DNA of 64,000 bases from NCBI RefSeq assembly GCF_000014865.1, contig NC_008576.1:2385501-2449500 (forward strand), written 5' to 3'. Both the position numbers and the translations under genes were made by a program. Positions 8,223 to 16,482 of the stretch are shown here, piece after piece; position 1 is the stretch's first letter, and each line of letters opens with the position of its first letter. The notes beneath the pieces were generated by a model. That model did no database searches. It was not told the origin of the DNA and saw nothing but the letters and a program-made list of their open reading frames with translations. This stretch comes from Magnetococcus marinus MC-1. Lineage in GTDB: Bacteria > Pseudomonadota > Magnetococcia > Magnetococcales > Magnetococcaceae.

Positions 8223-10370
8223 CTAAGAGGCGTTTGGACGCAAGACCAAACGGAAACCCAAGGTGCTACTTTTGGAGGTTGGGGAGACCCGGTTCCGATA
8301 GGCGACCCGGCAGGCTTTGACCGTGCTACGCCAGCTCCCCCCACGACAGATGCGAAATTCGCCAAACGGGGCACCTATGGGGTTGCGCACACCATGGGCA
8401 CCCTTTTTATAAATATCATCCCCGTACCAATCCTCGACCCATTCCCATGTGTTACCCAACATATCATACAGACCCCAAGCATTGGCCTGTAACATACCTA
8501 CCGGGTGGGGAACATCCCCAGAGTTTTGGTTATACCACGCATAGTTATGCAGCTCGGACATATCATCGCCAAAATGAAATTGGCTGTCACAACCGGCTCG
8601 CGCGGCATACTCCCACTGGGCTTCGGTGGGCAGACCCATATTCAAGCCACTGCCACTCATGCGGGTAAAATTACGCAGAAAACTCTGGGCATCCTCCCAG
8701 CCAATACCCGAGGCGGGCAAGCCATCGTCCATATTTTTACGCTGCTTGCCAACATCCGCATGGTGCACTTTATTCCACGCCGCCCAAGTTACCGCATGTT
8801 GTGCTATCCAAAAACCATCCAGCTCAACCGCATGCACCGGTGACTCGTCGGAGCGCCAGCCCAACACCCCTTTATTACTGCCCATCTGGAACAAACCAGA
8901 AGGAATCCACACAAAATTGAGTTCTGTAATCGGCTCCTGCCACACCGTGCCAGGTTGGGGGTGACTGGGCAGCGGCTCACGCGCTTGTGGGACGACAAAG
9001 GCAGCCGGTTTAGGCTCTGGTGTGGTCACAGCAGCCGCTTTTCCCTCCGCAGCGTGCGTAGGCGCAACCCCACTATTATTGGATAGTGTGCCAAATTCGT
9101 TGATAGAGGCCACAAAACTGCGCCAAGCATTTTTCTTTTTAGCCTTTTTAGGGGGCACCGCATCACTGCCCGAACCGGCATCTTGCGCCGCATCTTGAGC
9201 AGGTGGGATGGCCGCTTGGGCGGCTGGTGGAAGGCTCTCTTGGGGAGCGGCAAGCTCGACCTGGGGGGAATCTACCGCTGGCGGTGAGAGCGGTTGCCCA
9301 GCAGGGGCCACAACTCGGCTGGGCTCGATCTGTGCAGGGGGGGCTGACACTTTGGCTGTGGCCGTGGGTTGCGTTGCCGATGGCAGGGCCATCGCCGGGC
9401 TCTGTGTCTGTGGCTGAGCCTTCGCCGGTGATGACGCCGTTGCAGCCGTCCGAGGCGCCGGTGATGCAGGCAAGGTTTGCCCCTCAAACAGCTTCGCTTT
9501 CCATTCACTGACCGACTGGGGGCGATCGGTTTCTAACACTTGCAAAGCGAGATCAATGTTTTCCAGAAACGCAGGATTATAACGATCTTTGGCCACATCC
9601 ACCGCGCGGATCATGGGGTCGGGCTGGTTGCGTAGCTTGGCATTGATGCGCAACGCGGCATCCATGGGTTTTTTGCCCGTTACAGCATGGTAAAGCACAG
9701 CCCCCATAGCATAGATATCGGTCCAAGGACCTTGCCGCGAACCGCTACTATCGTATTGTTCAAAAGGGGAGTAACCCAAGGTCAGCAGGCTGGTCATATG
9801 TTGATCGGTCTGCCCCAGCGCCTGCCGCGCCGAACCAAAATCCAGAATAACCGGTTTACCATCCCTGCGGATTAGAATGTTGGCAGGTTTGAGATCACGG
9901 TGGATAAAGCCGGTTTCATGCAGGGTTTCTAACGCGGACAACAGAGGTAACAAGAGCTGACGCAATTGATTTTCAGTAAGGGTTTTACGCTGTTTAAGGA
10001 TGGCATCTAAGCCCTTGCCCTCGGCAAACTCCATGACCATATAGGCGGTGTTATTGTTTTCAAAAAAACTTAGCACCCGCACAATGTGGGGGTGTCGAAA
10101 GCGAGCCAAGGTGCGGGCTTCGCCCAAAAAACGATCCAGCCCCCAACGAAAGGTCTCCTCTGCTTCAGGCGAGTTGGGCTGAACAGATTCGCTCTGATCA
10201 CGGCTGGCAAAGGCTGACGGAAGATATTCCTTAATCGCCACCAACTGATCTAAATTGGTGTCTTTGGCAAGATAAGTAATACCAAAGCCCCCTTTTCCCA
10301 GGACTTTGACAATCTCATACCAGAGGATCTGCGCACCATCTGGGAGCGAATCGTTAAACTTAGATGCCAT
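8223..10370 (-). CDS. Ser/Thr protein kinase with C-terminal FGE-sulfatase domain
   Basis: A 715-residue eukaryotic-like (Hanks-type) protein kinase. Catalytic elements are intact: glycine loop GKGGFG (25-30), VAIK lysine K47, HRDLKPAN (157-164, catalytic D159) and DFG (177-179). A proline/alanine/glutamine-rich low-complexity linker follows (about 300-470). From about 479 to the end lies a formylglycine-generating-enzyme-like (SUMF1/FGE-sulfatase) domain, with GLPTEAQWEYAARAG, GLYDMLGNTWEWVEDWYG and a CRGGSW...GFRL ending. In many bacteria such kinase-FGE fusions are signalling or effector proteins and the FGE part is often a binding module rather than an enzyme. No transmembrane segment is seen. 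It has the same N-terminal layout as the degenerate kinase at 42488-44605. Substrates are unknown. Confidence 0.92.
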   Translation of the reverse strand: MASKFNDSLPDGAQILWYEIVKVLGKGGFGITYLAKDTNLDQLVAIKEYLPSAFASRDQSESVQPNSPEAEETFRWGLDRFLGEARTLARFRHPHIVRVLSFFENNNTAYMVMEFAEGKGLDAILKQRKTLTENQLRQLLLPLLSALETLHETGFIHRDLKPANILIRRDGKPVILDFGSARQALGQTDQHMTSLLTLGYSPFEQYDSSGSRQGPWTDIYAMGAVLYHAVTGKKPMDAALRINAKLRNQPDPMIRAVDVAKDRYNPAFLENIDLALQVLETDRPQSVSEWKAKLFEGQTLPASPAPRTAATASSPAKAQPQTQSPAMALPSATQPTATAKVSAPPAQIEPSRVVAPAGQPLSPPAVDSPQVELAAPQESLPPAAQAAIPPAQDAAQDAGSGSDAVPPKKAKKKNAWRSFVASINEFGTLSNNSGVAPTHAAEGKAAAVTTPEPKPAAFVVPQAREPLPSHPQPGTVWQEPITELNFVWIPSGLFQMGSNKGVLGWRSDESPVHAVELDGFWIAQHAVTWAAWNKVHHADVGKQRKNMDDGLPASGIGWEDAQSFLRNFTRMSGSGLNMGLPTEAQWEYAARAGCDSQFHFGDDMSELHNYAWYNQNSGDVPHPVGMLQANAWGLYDMLGNTWEWVEDWYGDDIYKKGAHGVRNPIGAPFGEFRICRGGSWRSTVKACRVAYRNRVSPTSKSSTLGFRLVLRPNAS

Positions 10371-10454
10371 TATGTAGCCGCTTTGAGACCTTTCCCCTCG
10401 AATAGCAACCCCTAGTAGGAGAACACGCTTTAAGCTGCTTCAAGCGTTTGCCAC

Positions 10455-11066
10455 TCAGCAGGATTGACCCCTAACAGTCCAAGCTGCTTTAAGCTGGGCA
10501 GCTTGATCGGTCAACTCATCCTCAGAGAGATTGGACTCCTCCCACGCTTGAGCATCAACCTTAGCACGCGTCATCTGCTGCGGTGCAGACCACGCTTCGA
10601 CCTCCAACAGAGGCAACAGCTGTTCACCGTCCCCTCCACACAGGGCCATCTCCTCCAATAAACCATCATCACCGTAACCACCTTGGTAGGATGAAACGGC
10701 TAAAAAAGCCTGCACCTTACTGGTGCAGCACCGTAATAAAAAGTAGAGGCCGCCGATGAACATCACCACCCCTTGAAGCAGCAGCAACATCCAGCAATCG
10801 TACTGCGACTGCTCAGCGCGGGTCGTCATGCTACATCGTCTAAGCTGTCTGGCTTCAGCATTTTCTAAACTACGCTTCATCTCGCGCTGCAAGCTGTCGC
10901 AATGCCGTTCAAAGCGTCTAAACTTACTGCCGTTGCGTGGGACGACATGCTGCCGACCCAGGGCGCTTTTACGCTCTAGGGTAGGTGCTAGCCGATTGCA
11001 ACAGCCACGCAAATGGGCCCCACGCACCCCGGCGGGATGCTTGAAGTATGCATGATTCCTCGTCAT
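10455..11066 (-). CDS. Hypothetical single-pass membrane protein
   Basis: Unrecognised protein of up to 203 residues. A basic N-terminal part is followed by one clear membrane segment (WMLLLLQGVVMFIGGLYFLL, about residues 92-111) and an acidic soluble tail rich in E, D, A and Q. The start is uncertain: in-frame ATGs also occur at 10880 and 10829, the latter giving 124 residues beginning MTTRAEQ just before the membrane helix. It lies 84 bases downstream of nothing recognisable and is transcribed toward a gap before the kinase start. Reality is supported mainly by the membrane helix and the protein-like tail. Confidence 0.5.
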   Translation of the reverse strand: MTRNHAYFKHPAGVRGAHLRGCCNRLAPTLERKSALGRQHVVPRNGSKFRRFERHCDSLQREMKRSLENAEARQLRRCSMTTRAEQSQYDCWMLLLLQGVVMFIGGLYFLLRCCTSKVQAFLAVSSYQGGYGDDGLLEEMALCGGDGEQLLPLLEVEAWSAPQQMTRAKVDAQAWEESNLSEDELTDQAAQLKAAWTVRGQSC

Positions 11067-11385
11067 GGTCTGCCACCCAATCCTTGGATCTATTTACTCT
11101 TGCTTAAAACTCAACCGAGGGATGAAACAAGTGGCTCCCCAGCGCACCTATCTACCCCATCAATTCCCTTATCTTAGCCGGATTTTGTTTTTTTATTATG
11201 GTCAGAATGGTTGTCTGAGAGGATTTATCACAAAGCCTCTCACCTTTACCAATCTGCCATCCGGTAAGCTCTTTTCAACACCCTATAGATCTACAACAAG
11301 CACCCTATGCGAGGCAAGGCGATATACGGTCATGCCCCTCTTTTTTTTGATTTAAACCACCCCAACACAATCTGACAGAGGGATC
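11067..11385. other. Gap without a supportable gene
   Basis: About 320 bases between two leftward genes. A 96-codon frame on the plus strand (11065-11355) has no ribosome binding site and a non-protein-like composition, so I do not call it. I see no hairpin, tRNA or repeat. The promoter of the leftward gene starting near 11066 probably lies here. Confidence 0.4.
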
Positions 11386-11601
11386 TTACACATAGATATC
11401 CACCCGAGGGGATTTATTGGCCCGACGTGCATCATTTTGGCGGGCGCTCTGCTCGGCTTTTTGCACACCATCGTGGGCCTGCGTCACGGCCTCGGTTTTA
11501 CGCAGTGCAGAGCCGTTCGCCAGCGCTGATCCGCTATTGGAAGGCTGCATCGTTCGAGATGGATGCCGCACCCAAGCAATGCCCGAACCTACTGCATCCA
11601 T
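11386..11601 (-). CDS. Small hypothetical protein (71 aa)
   Basis: A 71-residue polar protein, rich in S, A, N, Q and R, with the hydrophobic end RVDIYV. No family recognised. Support comes from a good ribosome binding site (AGGGGGTGCAGG directly before the ATG) and from its position 87 bases downstream of the glycosyltransferase gene on the same strand, compatible with an operon. The composition suggests a helical, partly disordered polypeptide. It could be spurious. Confidence 0.5.
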   Translation of the reverse strand: MDAVGSGIAWVRHPSRTMQPSNSGSALANGSALRKTEAVTQAHDGVQKAEQSARQNDARRANKSPRVDIYV

Positions 11602-11688
11602 CCTGCACCCCCTGCTGTTCGGCCAGCTCTGGCCTTGTGAAAGAGCATGCCCTAAGGGTACGGTGAAACCCCGCCAAGGTCCACCGCT

Positions 11689-12795
11689 TTATGGTAAAAC
11701 AGCGTAGAATTGCTGTTCCATACGCGCCAACATATGGCTCAGCCCGAACTGCCGTTTGGCATCCTGCGCCGCCTGGGTGGCAAGCAGATCCCGCTGAACC
11801 GGATCCTCCGCCAAATTGAGCAGCACTTGCGCCAGCAGATCGCTGCGCTTGGGTGGCACCAACAGCCCATTGCGACCATGGTAGACGATTTCGCCCATGC
11901 TGCCTGCGGTGGTCGTGACGCAGGGCAAACCACAAGCCATGGCCTGCATCAACGCCTGGGGCACCCCTTCATTGGCATAGGAGGGCAGACAAAACAGATC
12001 CATCGCACGCAGCCAAGGCACCACATCCCGCTGCTGCCCGACCATCAAGACCTGCTCCTGTATGCCTAATTGATGCACATGTTTCCGATAATCCGGCCCT
12101 TCTGGCCCATCCCCCACCACCAACAGGCGCATGTTGGGGGTGGCCATTTTAGAAAAAGCATCAAAAAGATAGAGATGCCCCTTCCAACTGCGCAAGGTCG
12201 CGACAATGCCAATAATAAACAGATCCTCTGGCAAGCCCACAGCGGCCCGTGCCTGCCTTTGCTCGCCTGGTTGAAACTGTTCCAAGTCAATGCCTGTCGG
12301 TATGGCGGTCACATGCTCCCTGGGCAGCCCATTATACTCCACCAACATGTCACAGATGAGCTCGCCGGTGGTAATAACATGCTGGCTTAGGGTGCCATAC
12401 AGCCACTTGGTGGGGAGATTTTTTGTCACTGGGGCCGAGATATGCCGCAACCGGATAACCGGAATGGGCCGCGACCGCAAACGCGCCGCCAAAGCCGTTA
12501 ACCAACTATCCGTAGAGCTGTGGGTGACAATCACATCCGGCTCATGCTCACGCAACCAACGGGAAATGGCGCGAAGCCCCCGCCACCCCTTGCGCCCTAT
12601 GGGTAGCGGTGTCACCACCACTCCATAATCTGCCGCCTGTTGCTGAAGCAAAGAACCCTCGGCACAGAGAACAGAAACCCGATGCCCACGCTCCATTAAC
12701 CCCTTGGATTCCGTTAGGATGCGAATTTCCTGTCCTCCCCAACCCATGGAGGCTTCGGTATGGACAATATGCAGGGGTCGTGGTGCCGTCACCAT
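11689..12795 (-). CDS. Glycosyltransferase family 4 (group 1)
   Basis: A 368-residue GT-B fold glycosyltransferase that transfers a sugar from an activated donor to a lipid- or polysaccharide-linked acceptor at the inner face of the cytoplasmic membrane. The N-terminal Rossmann half contains HIVHTEASMGWGGQE. The C-terminal half contains the GT4 signature, with EGVPQALMQAMACGLPCV (the E-x7-E-like donor site) followed by NGLLVPP. Length is normal for the family. Acceptor and sugar cannot be told from the sequence. No good Shine-Dalgarno precedes the ATG, but the N-terminus aligns with the family start. Likely to serve lipopolysaccharide core or exopolysaccharide synthesis. Confidence 0.9.
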   Translation of the reverse strand: MVTAPRPLHIVHTEASMGWGGQEIRILTESKGLMERGHRVSVLCAEGSLLQQQAADYGVVVTPLPIGRKGWRGLRAISRWLREHEPDVIVTHSSTDSWLTALAARLRSRPIPVIRLRHISAPVTKNLPTKWLYGTLSQHVITTGELICDMLVEYNGLPREHVTAIPTGIDLEQFQPGEQRQARAAVGLPEDLFIIGIVATLRSWKGHLYLFDAFSKMATPNMRLLVVGDGPEGPDYRKHVHQLGIQEQVLMVGQQRDVVPWLRAMDLFCLPSYANEGVPQALMQAMACGLPCVTTTAGSMGEIVYHGRNGLLVPPKRSDLLAQVLLNLAEDPVQRDLLATQAAQDAKRQFGLSHMLARMEQQFYAVLP

Positions 12796-12875
12796 AAACT
12801 GAACCCAAAAAAAAGAGGAATTTTTTTAACCTATTCACACTCAAACCAGCAAAGGAACAAACCAGGAGACCACCC

Positions 12876-13208
12876 ATGCACCATGACGATCTGGATTTTC
12901 CCCGCCTTCAGCCAGAGCTGCACGATGCTTTTTTAAAACTGCGCCAAAAGAGCTGCGTACCCAGTTATTTATGGCAACATCTACGTCAAACCCCCAGCCA
13001 TGCAGAAACGCAACCCCTGCTCATGCGCCGCACCACCCTGCAACGTATCGAACCCTACCTCGCCCTATTGCAGCAGCATGGTTTTATAAGCGGCGTGCGC
13101 ACCACCCCTCATGGCCAGAAAAAAGGGCTCTCTTACACCATCGTCGAAGGGGTCTCGCCTGACTTTCAGCAGGTCGCCACGGCGCTGTTTCCCCATGCCA
13201 TGCTATAA
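12876..13208 (+). CDS. Hypothetical protein (110 aa)
   Basis: Unrecognised 110-residue soluble protein. The ATG is preceded by ACCAGGAGACCACCC, a good ribosome binding site. The segment RRTTLQRIEPYLALLQQHGFI followed by a short loop and a beta-like YTIVEG resembles a small winged-helix fold, but no DNA-binding family is recognised. Its stop overlaps the stop of the convergent DUF454 gene by six bases. Confidence 0.65.
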   Translation: MHHDDLDFPRLQPELHDAFLKLRQKSCVPSYLWQHLRQTPSHAETQPLLMRRTTLQRIEPYLALLQQHGFISGVRTTPHGQKKGLSYTIVEGVSPDFQQVATALFPHAML

Positions 13209-13601
13209 CAAAGGTTCGGTAGGCGGTGCGCTGGGACGGCTCCAAACAAACACCATCGCCGCAAACATAAGTGCCAGCACCAACCCCTTTAACCAAACGG
13301 CCATACCCGGTAGCCAGAGCAAGAAACCCGCACTCACCAGCATCGTCCCAATGGCCGCCATTTTAGCCCGCGTGGGAATCACCCCCCAGCGCTGCCAACG
13401 CTGTAGCGGGGGGCCAAACCAAACGTGGTGATAAAGCCACCGGTAAAGCTTGCCATCCCCTTTGGCAAAGGCCCATAAGGCCAACACCATAAAAGGGGTG
13501 GTGGGCATAACAGGCAAAAAAACCCCCACTACCCCCAGCCCAAAAAACAGCCATCCCAACGCTACCATCAGGTGCCGTGACCAACCCCTGCGAACACGCA
13601 T
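13203..13601 (-). CDS. DUF454 (YbaN-like) inner-membrane protein
   Basis: A 132-residue membrane protein of the YbaN/DUF454 family, whose role is unknown. The family core is clear: WLFFGLGVVGVFLPVMPTTP followed by FAKGD and, further on, two adjacent hydrophobic segments (IGTMLVSAGFLLWLPG and VLALMFAAMVFVW). About three to four membrane helices are predicted. It is convergent with the preceding hypothetical gene and lies downstream of the DUF1015 gene on the same strand. Confidence 0.85.
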   Translation of the reverse strand: MRVRRGWSRHLMVALGWLFFGLGVVGVFLPVMPTTPFMVLALWAFAKGDGKLYRWLYHHVWFGPPLQRWQRWGVIPTRAKMAAIGTMLVSAGFLLWLPGMAVWLKGLVLALMFAAMVFVWSRPSAPPTEPLL

Positions 13602-13635
13602 TTAAAGCGCTCCGAACCGTAAGCCAGTATGCGTA

Positions 13636-14886
13636 TTAAAAGCCCTGTGTTACCAGACCATCCCGCAGTTTAGGCTCAAACCACGTGGACTTAGGGGGCA
13701 TAACCTGACCATCATCGGCCACCGCCATGAGATCATCCATGGTGGTGGCACACATGGAAAAAGCCACCGCCATCTCACCGCTATCTACCCGCGCCATCAA
13801 ACCCGCCATACCCCGGATACCCCCTACAAAATCAATACGGGCGTCCCGACGCAGATCCTCAATACCCAAAATGGGCGCTAACAGATGGTCGCTCAACAGA
13901 CTAACATCCAACCGTTTGGTGGGATCCTCAGGATCGGCAATCTCGGCTTTTAAGACCAGTTTGTACCACACTCCCTCCAGATACATACCAAAGGTACGGC
14001 GCTGATTAGGGGTGCAAGGCACACGTTGGGGGGTTATCTCAAAAGCCTCTCCAAGCCGCTCTAAAAAGGCCGCACGACTAAGCCCGCCCAAATCTTTCAC
14101 CACCCGGTTGTAGTCAAGGATACGCATCTGATTGTCGGGAAAAAGAACCGATAAAAAGCGGTTGTGCGGGGCCTCTTCATCATCCCGTCCAAGCCCCTCC
14201 TCCACAAATCGGCGGTGCACCCGCGAGGCTGCTGCACTGCGGTGGTGGCCATCGGCCACGTAGACATGTGCTAAAGCATCAAAAGCCTCGGTAATCTGCT
14301 GGTTATCCGCAGCATCGGCACTAACCCAGAGGGTATGCTGAATACCATCCGGCGCCGTAAAATCGTAGATCGGCTCGCCCGCACACACCTTATTGACCAA
14401 ATTGTCTATACGGACATTATGGCGGTAGGTCAGAAACACAGGGCCAGAGTGTGCCTTGAGCTGCCAAGCAAATTCGGTCCGGTCATTTTCTTTGTCTGGG
14501 CGGGTAAATTCATGCTTTTTAATGCGGTCGCTGTCATAGGCCTGCACCGAAGCGGCGGCCACCACACCGGTCTGCGCACGGCCATCCATAATCAACCGAT
14601 AGACATAATAACAGGGTTGCGGATCCTGCACCAAAATGCCCTGCTGTTTAAGTGCCGCAAAATTTTCAGCGGCCTTTTGGTAAACCGCTGCATCATAAGG
14701 TGAGGTACCCACCGGTAGATTAATCTCCGCTTTGGAGACCCTAAGAAACGAATAGGGATTATCCTCAGCCATTGCCCGAGCTTCATCGGAATTAAGAACA
14801 TCATAAGGGGGGGCTGCAACGCGTGAAACATGCTCCCGCAGGGGTCGCCATCCTTGGAAGGGTTGCACCAGGGCCAGTTGCGACAT
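13636..14886 (-). CDS. DUF1015 family protein
   Basis: A 416-residue cytosolic protein of the DUF1015 family. Visible family features are the N-terminal FQGWRPLREH...VAAPPYDVLNSDEARAMA, the central HVYVADGHHRSAAASR and a C-terminal region with DFVGGIRG. The ADGHHR motif resembles the ParB-like nuclease/kinase fold, and an archaeal relative is an ADP-dependent serine kinase (SerK). Whether the bacterial proteins share that activity is unproven. The start is ATG 14886, with AAGGAGTAATCCC in front; an upstream in-frame start at 14922 has no such site. Confidence 0.88.
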   Translation of the reverse strand: MSQLALVQPFQGWRPLREHVSRVAAPPYDVLNSDEARAMAEDNPYSFLRVSKAEINLPVGTSPYDAAVYQKAAENFAALKQQGILVQDPQPCYYVYRLIMDGRAQTGVVAAASVQAYDSDRIKKHEFTRPDKENDRTEFAWQLKAHSGPVFLTYRHNVRIDNLVNKVCAGEPIYDFTAPDGIQHTLWVSADAADNQQITEAFDALAHVYVADGHHRSAAASRVHRRFVEEGLGRDDEEAPHNRFLSVLFPDNQMRILDYNRVVKDLGGLSRAAFLERLGEAFEITPQRVPCTPNQRRTFGMYLEGVWYKLVLKAEIADPEDPTKRLDVSLLSDHLLAPILGIEDLRRDARIDFVGGIRGMAGLMARVDSGEMAVAFSMCATTMDDLMAVADDGQVMPPKSTWFEPKLRDGLVTQGF

Positions 14887-15088
14887 GGGATTACTCCTTA
14901 AACGGCACACTCTTACACACAACTCGCGGATATACGCTCCGCACTGGTCGCCATTATGGACATCTTGGCCCGGCTTCTCAAGCGCTTATCCCCAATACGC
15001 CTACAGAACACGCAATTTACTTGCAGCTTGGACATAAGCCCATGCAAAATCTTACCCATGAAAAAGGCAAGCCACTAAGGGAGTCAAC

Positions 15089-15316
15089 ATGCACAGCACC
15101 AAGCGCTATAAGTGGATTGGTACCTTGACAGGCATTGCCGCGGCTTTGCTCATTGCTCTTAATATAAGCATCTCAAAATATGCTTTTTTCCTCTACCTCA
15201 CCAGTGCCATAACCTGGGCCATAGCCGCCTACCGCATGCAAGACCGCCCCTTATACTATTTGCAAGTTACATTTGTTATGGTCAATATGGTAGCTATTTG
15301 GCGTTGGTTTTTTTGA
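15089..15316 (+). CDS. Small membrane protein (75 aa)
   Basis: A 75-residue protein with three hydrophobic segments (about 10-27, 32-46 and 55-74). The layout, with a conserved-looking AAYRMQDRPLYYLQ between helices 2 and 3, resembles small uncharacterised membrane proteins distantly similar to half-transporters. I do not assign a function. AAGGGAGTCAAC directly before the ATG is a good ribosome binding site, which supports a real gene. Confidence 0.7.
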   Translation: MHSTKRYKWIGTLTGIAAALLIALNISISKYAFFLYLTSAITWAIAAYRMQDRPLYYLQVTFVMVNMVAIWRWFF

Positions 15317-15463
15317 TGTCCCAATGGATGACTTGAGAGCCCTAAACGGTTGTATGCAAATCCTGCTACCCGACAGTCCTTCTTCTATGGCATACTTTAG
15401 GTATCGTTGGTAAACGATCTCTCTTTACCCCTCGCCGGCGACAAAGGGCTAACAGGTGTAACG

Positions 15464-16327
15464 ATGCGACTCTTCCGTCATCCCCCATGGTTAATCCTGC
15501 TGGTGGTACTGCTGGCCTGTAACAGCACCCTCGTTTTGGCAGCGGAACCCCTGATCATGGGCGTTTTCCCGCGCCGCAACGCCACCACCACTTACCAGAT
15601 GTTTACCCCACTGACAAACTATCTAGCGACCCACCTAGGTCGGCCTGTGCGCTTAATCACCTCTAAAGATTTCCCCAGTTTTTGGCAGCTGGTTGAGCGG
15701 GAAGAGCTTGATCTGGTGCACTTTAACCAGCTCCACTACCTGCGTGCGCACCATGCGCATGGCTACAACGCACTCGCCATGAATGAAGAGTTTGGCTCAA
15801 GCACCATTCGCGGTGCCTTGGTGGTGCGCCGTCAATCCGGAATCACCCATTTGTCTGATCTTCGTGGCAAAACCATTATTTTCGGCGGTGGTCGCTCAGC
15901 TATGATGAGCTACGTACTCCCCATGCATCTGCTCGCTAACGCAGGTCTTTATAAAAAAGATTTTACCACACGCTTTGCCGTCAATCCGCCCAATGCGGTA
16001 TTGGCATTGGTGCATAAACAGGCCGAAGCAGCCGGTACCGGAGATGTCATTTTAAATTTGCCCACCGTAAGATCACGGGTCAACACGGACGATTTAACCA
16101 TTTTAGCCCGCAGTGCGCCGGTGCCCCACTTACCCTGGGCAACCCGTGGTAGCATGGCCCCTGCTTTGCGTGACCAATTAAGAAATATTTTGACCACCAT
16201 GAAACAGGATAAAAATGGTGGTAAAGTGTTGCAGCATGCTATGCTTACCAACTTTATAAGTGCTAATGATGCCAGCTTTGACCCCCACCGTGAAATCGTC
16301 AAACAGGTTTTGGGAGAAGATCTTTAA
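15464..16327 (+). CDS. PhnD-like periplasmic binding protein
   Basis: A 287-residue periplasmic substrate-binding protein of the phosphate/phosphite/phosphonate type (PhnD, PF12974). It has a signal peptide (MRLFRHPPWLILLVVLLA... ending ALA-like at LVLAA), then GVFPRRNATTTYQMFTPLTNYL and DLVHFNQLHYLRA, followed by LSDLRGKTIIFGGGRSA, as in PhnD proteins. There is no ABC permease or ATPase nearby. The next gene, 155 bases downstream, is a membrane-bound hybrid histidine kinase, so this protein may be a ligand-sensing partner rather than a transporter subunit (inference from context). ATG 15464 is chosen because it puts the signal peptide at the N-terminus; a start at 15407 would add 19 polar residues. 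Confidence 0.85.
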   Translation: MRLFRHPPWLILLVVLLACNSTLVLAAEPLIMGVFPRRNATTTYQMFTPLTNYLATHLGRPVRLITSKDFPSFWQLVEREELDLVHFNQLHYLRAHHAHGYNALAMNEEFGSSTIRGALVVRRQSGITHLSDLRGKTIIFGGGRSAMMSYVLPMHLLANAGLYKKDFTTRFAVNPPNAVLALVHKQAEAAGTGDVILNLPTVRSRVNTDDLTILARSAPVPHLPWATRGSMAPALRDQLRNILTTMKQDKNGGKVLQHAMLTNFISANDASFDPHREIVKQVLGEDL

Positions 16328-16482
16328 CACGCTTTGCTTGAATTCACGTGACAAAAAGCTTGTGCGCATGCTTTATCAGCCCGCACATTTATCCACCCCT
16401 GAGCATCTCTAATCCGATGTCGCAGGATGAACAGTCTCGTTGCGTCCTTTGGCGTTGAGACAGCAAAAGGGGTTTTGACCCT

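Noticed and set aside
11065-11355. 96-codon plus-strand frame between two leftward genes
   Set aside because: No ribosome binding site, odd composition, no family; more likely promoter DNA.
11534-11935. 133-codon minus-strand frame
   Set aside because: It overlaps the glycosyltransferase in another frame and reads as low-complexity shadow sequence.
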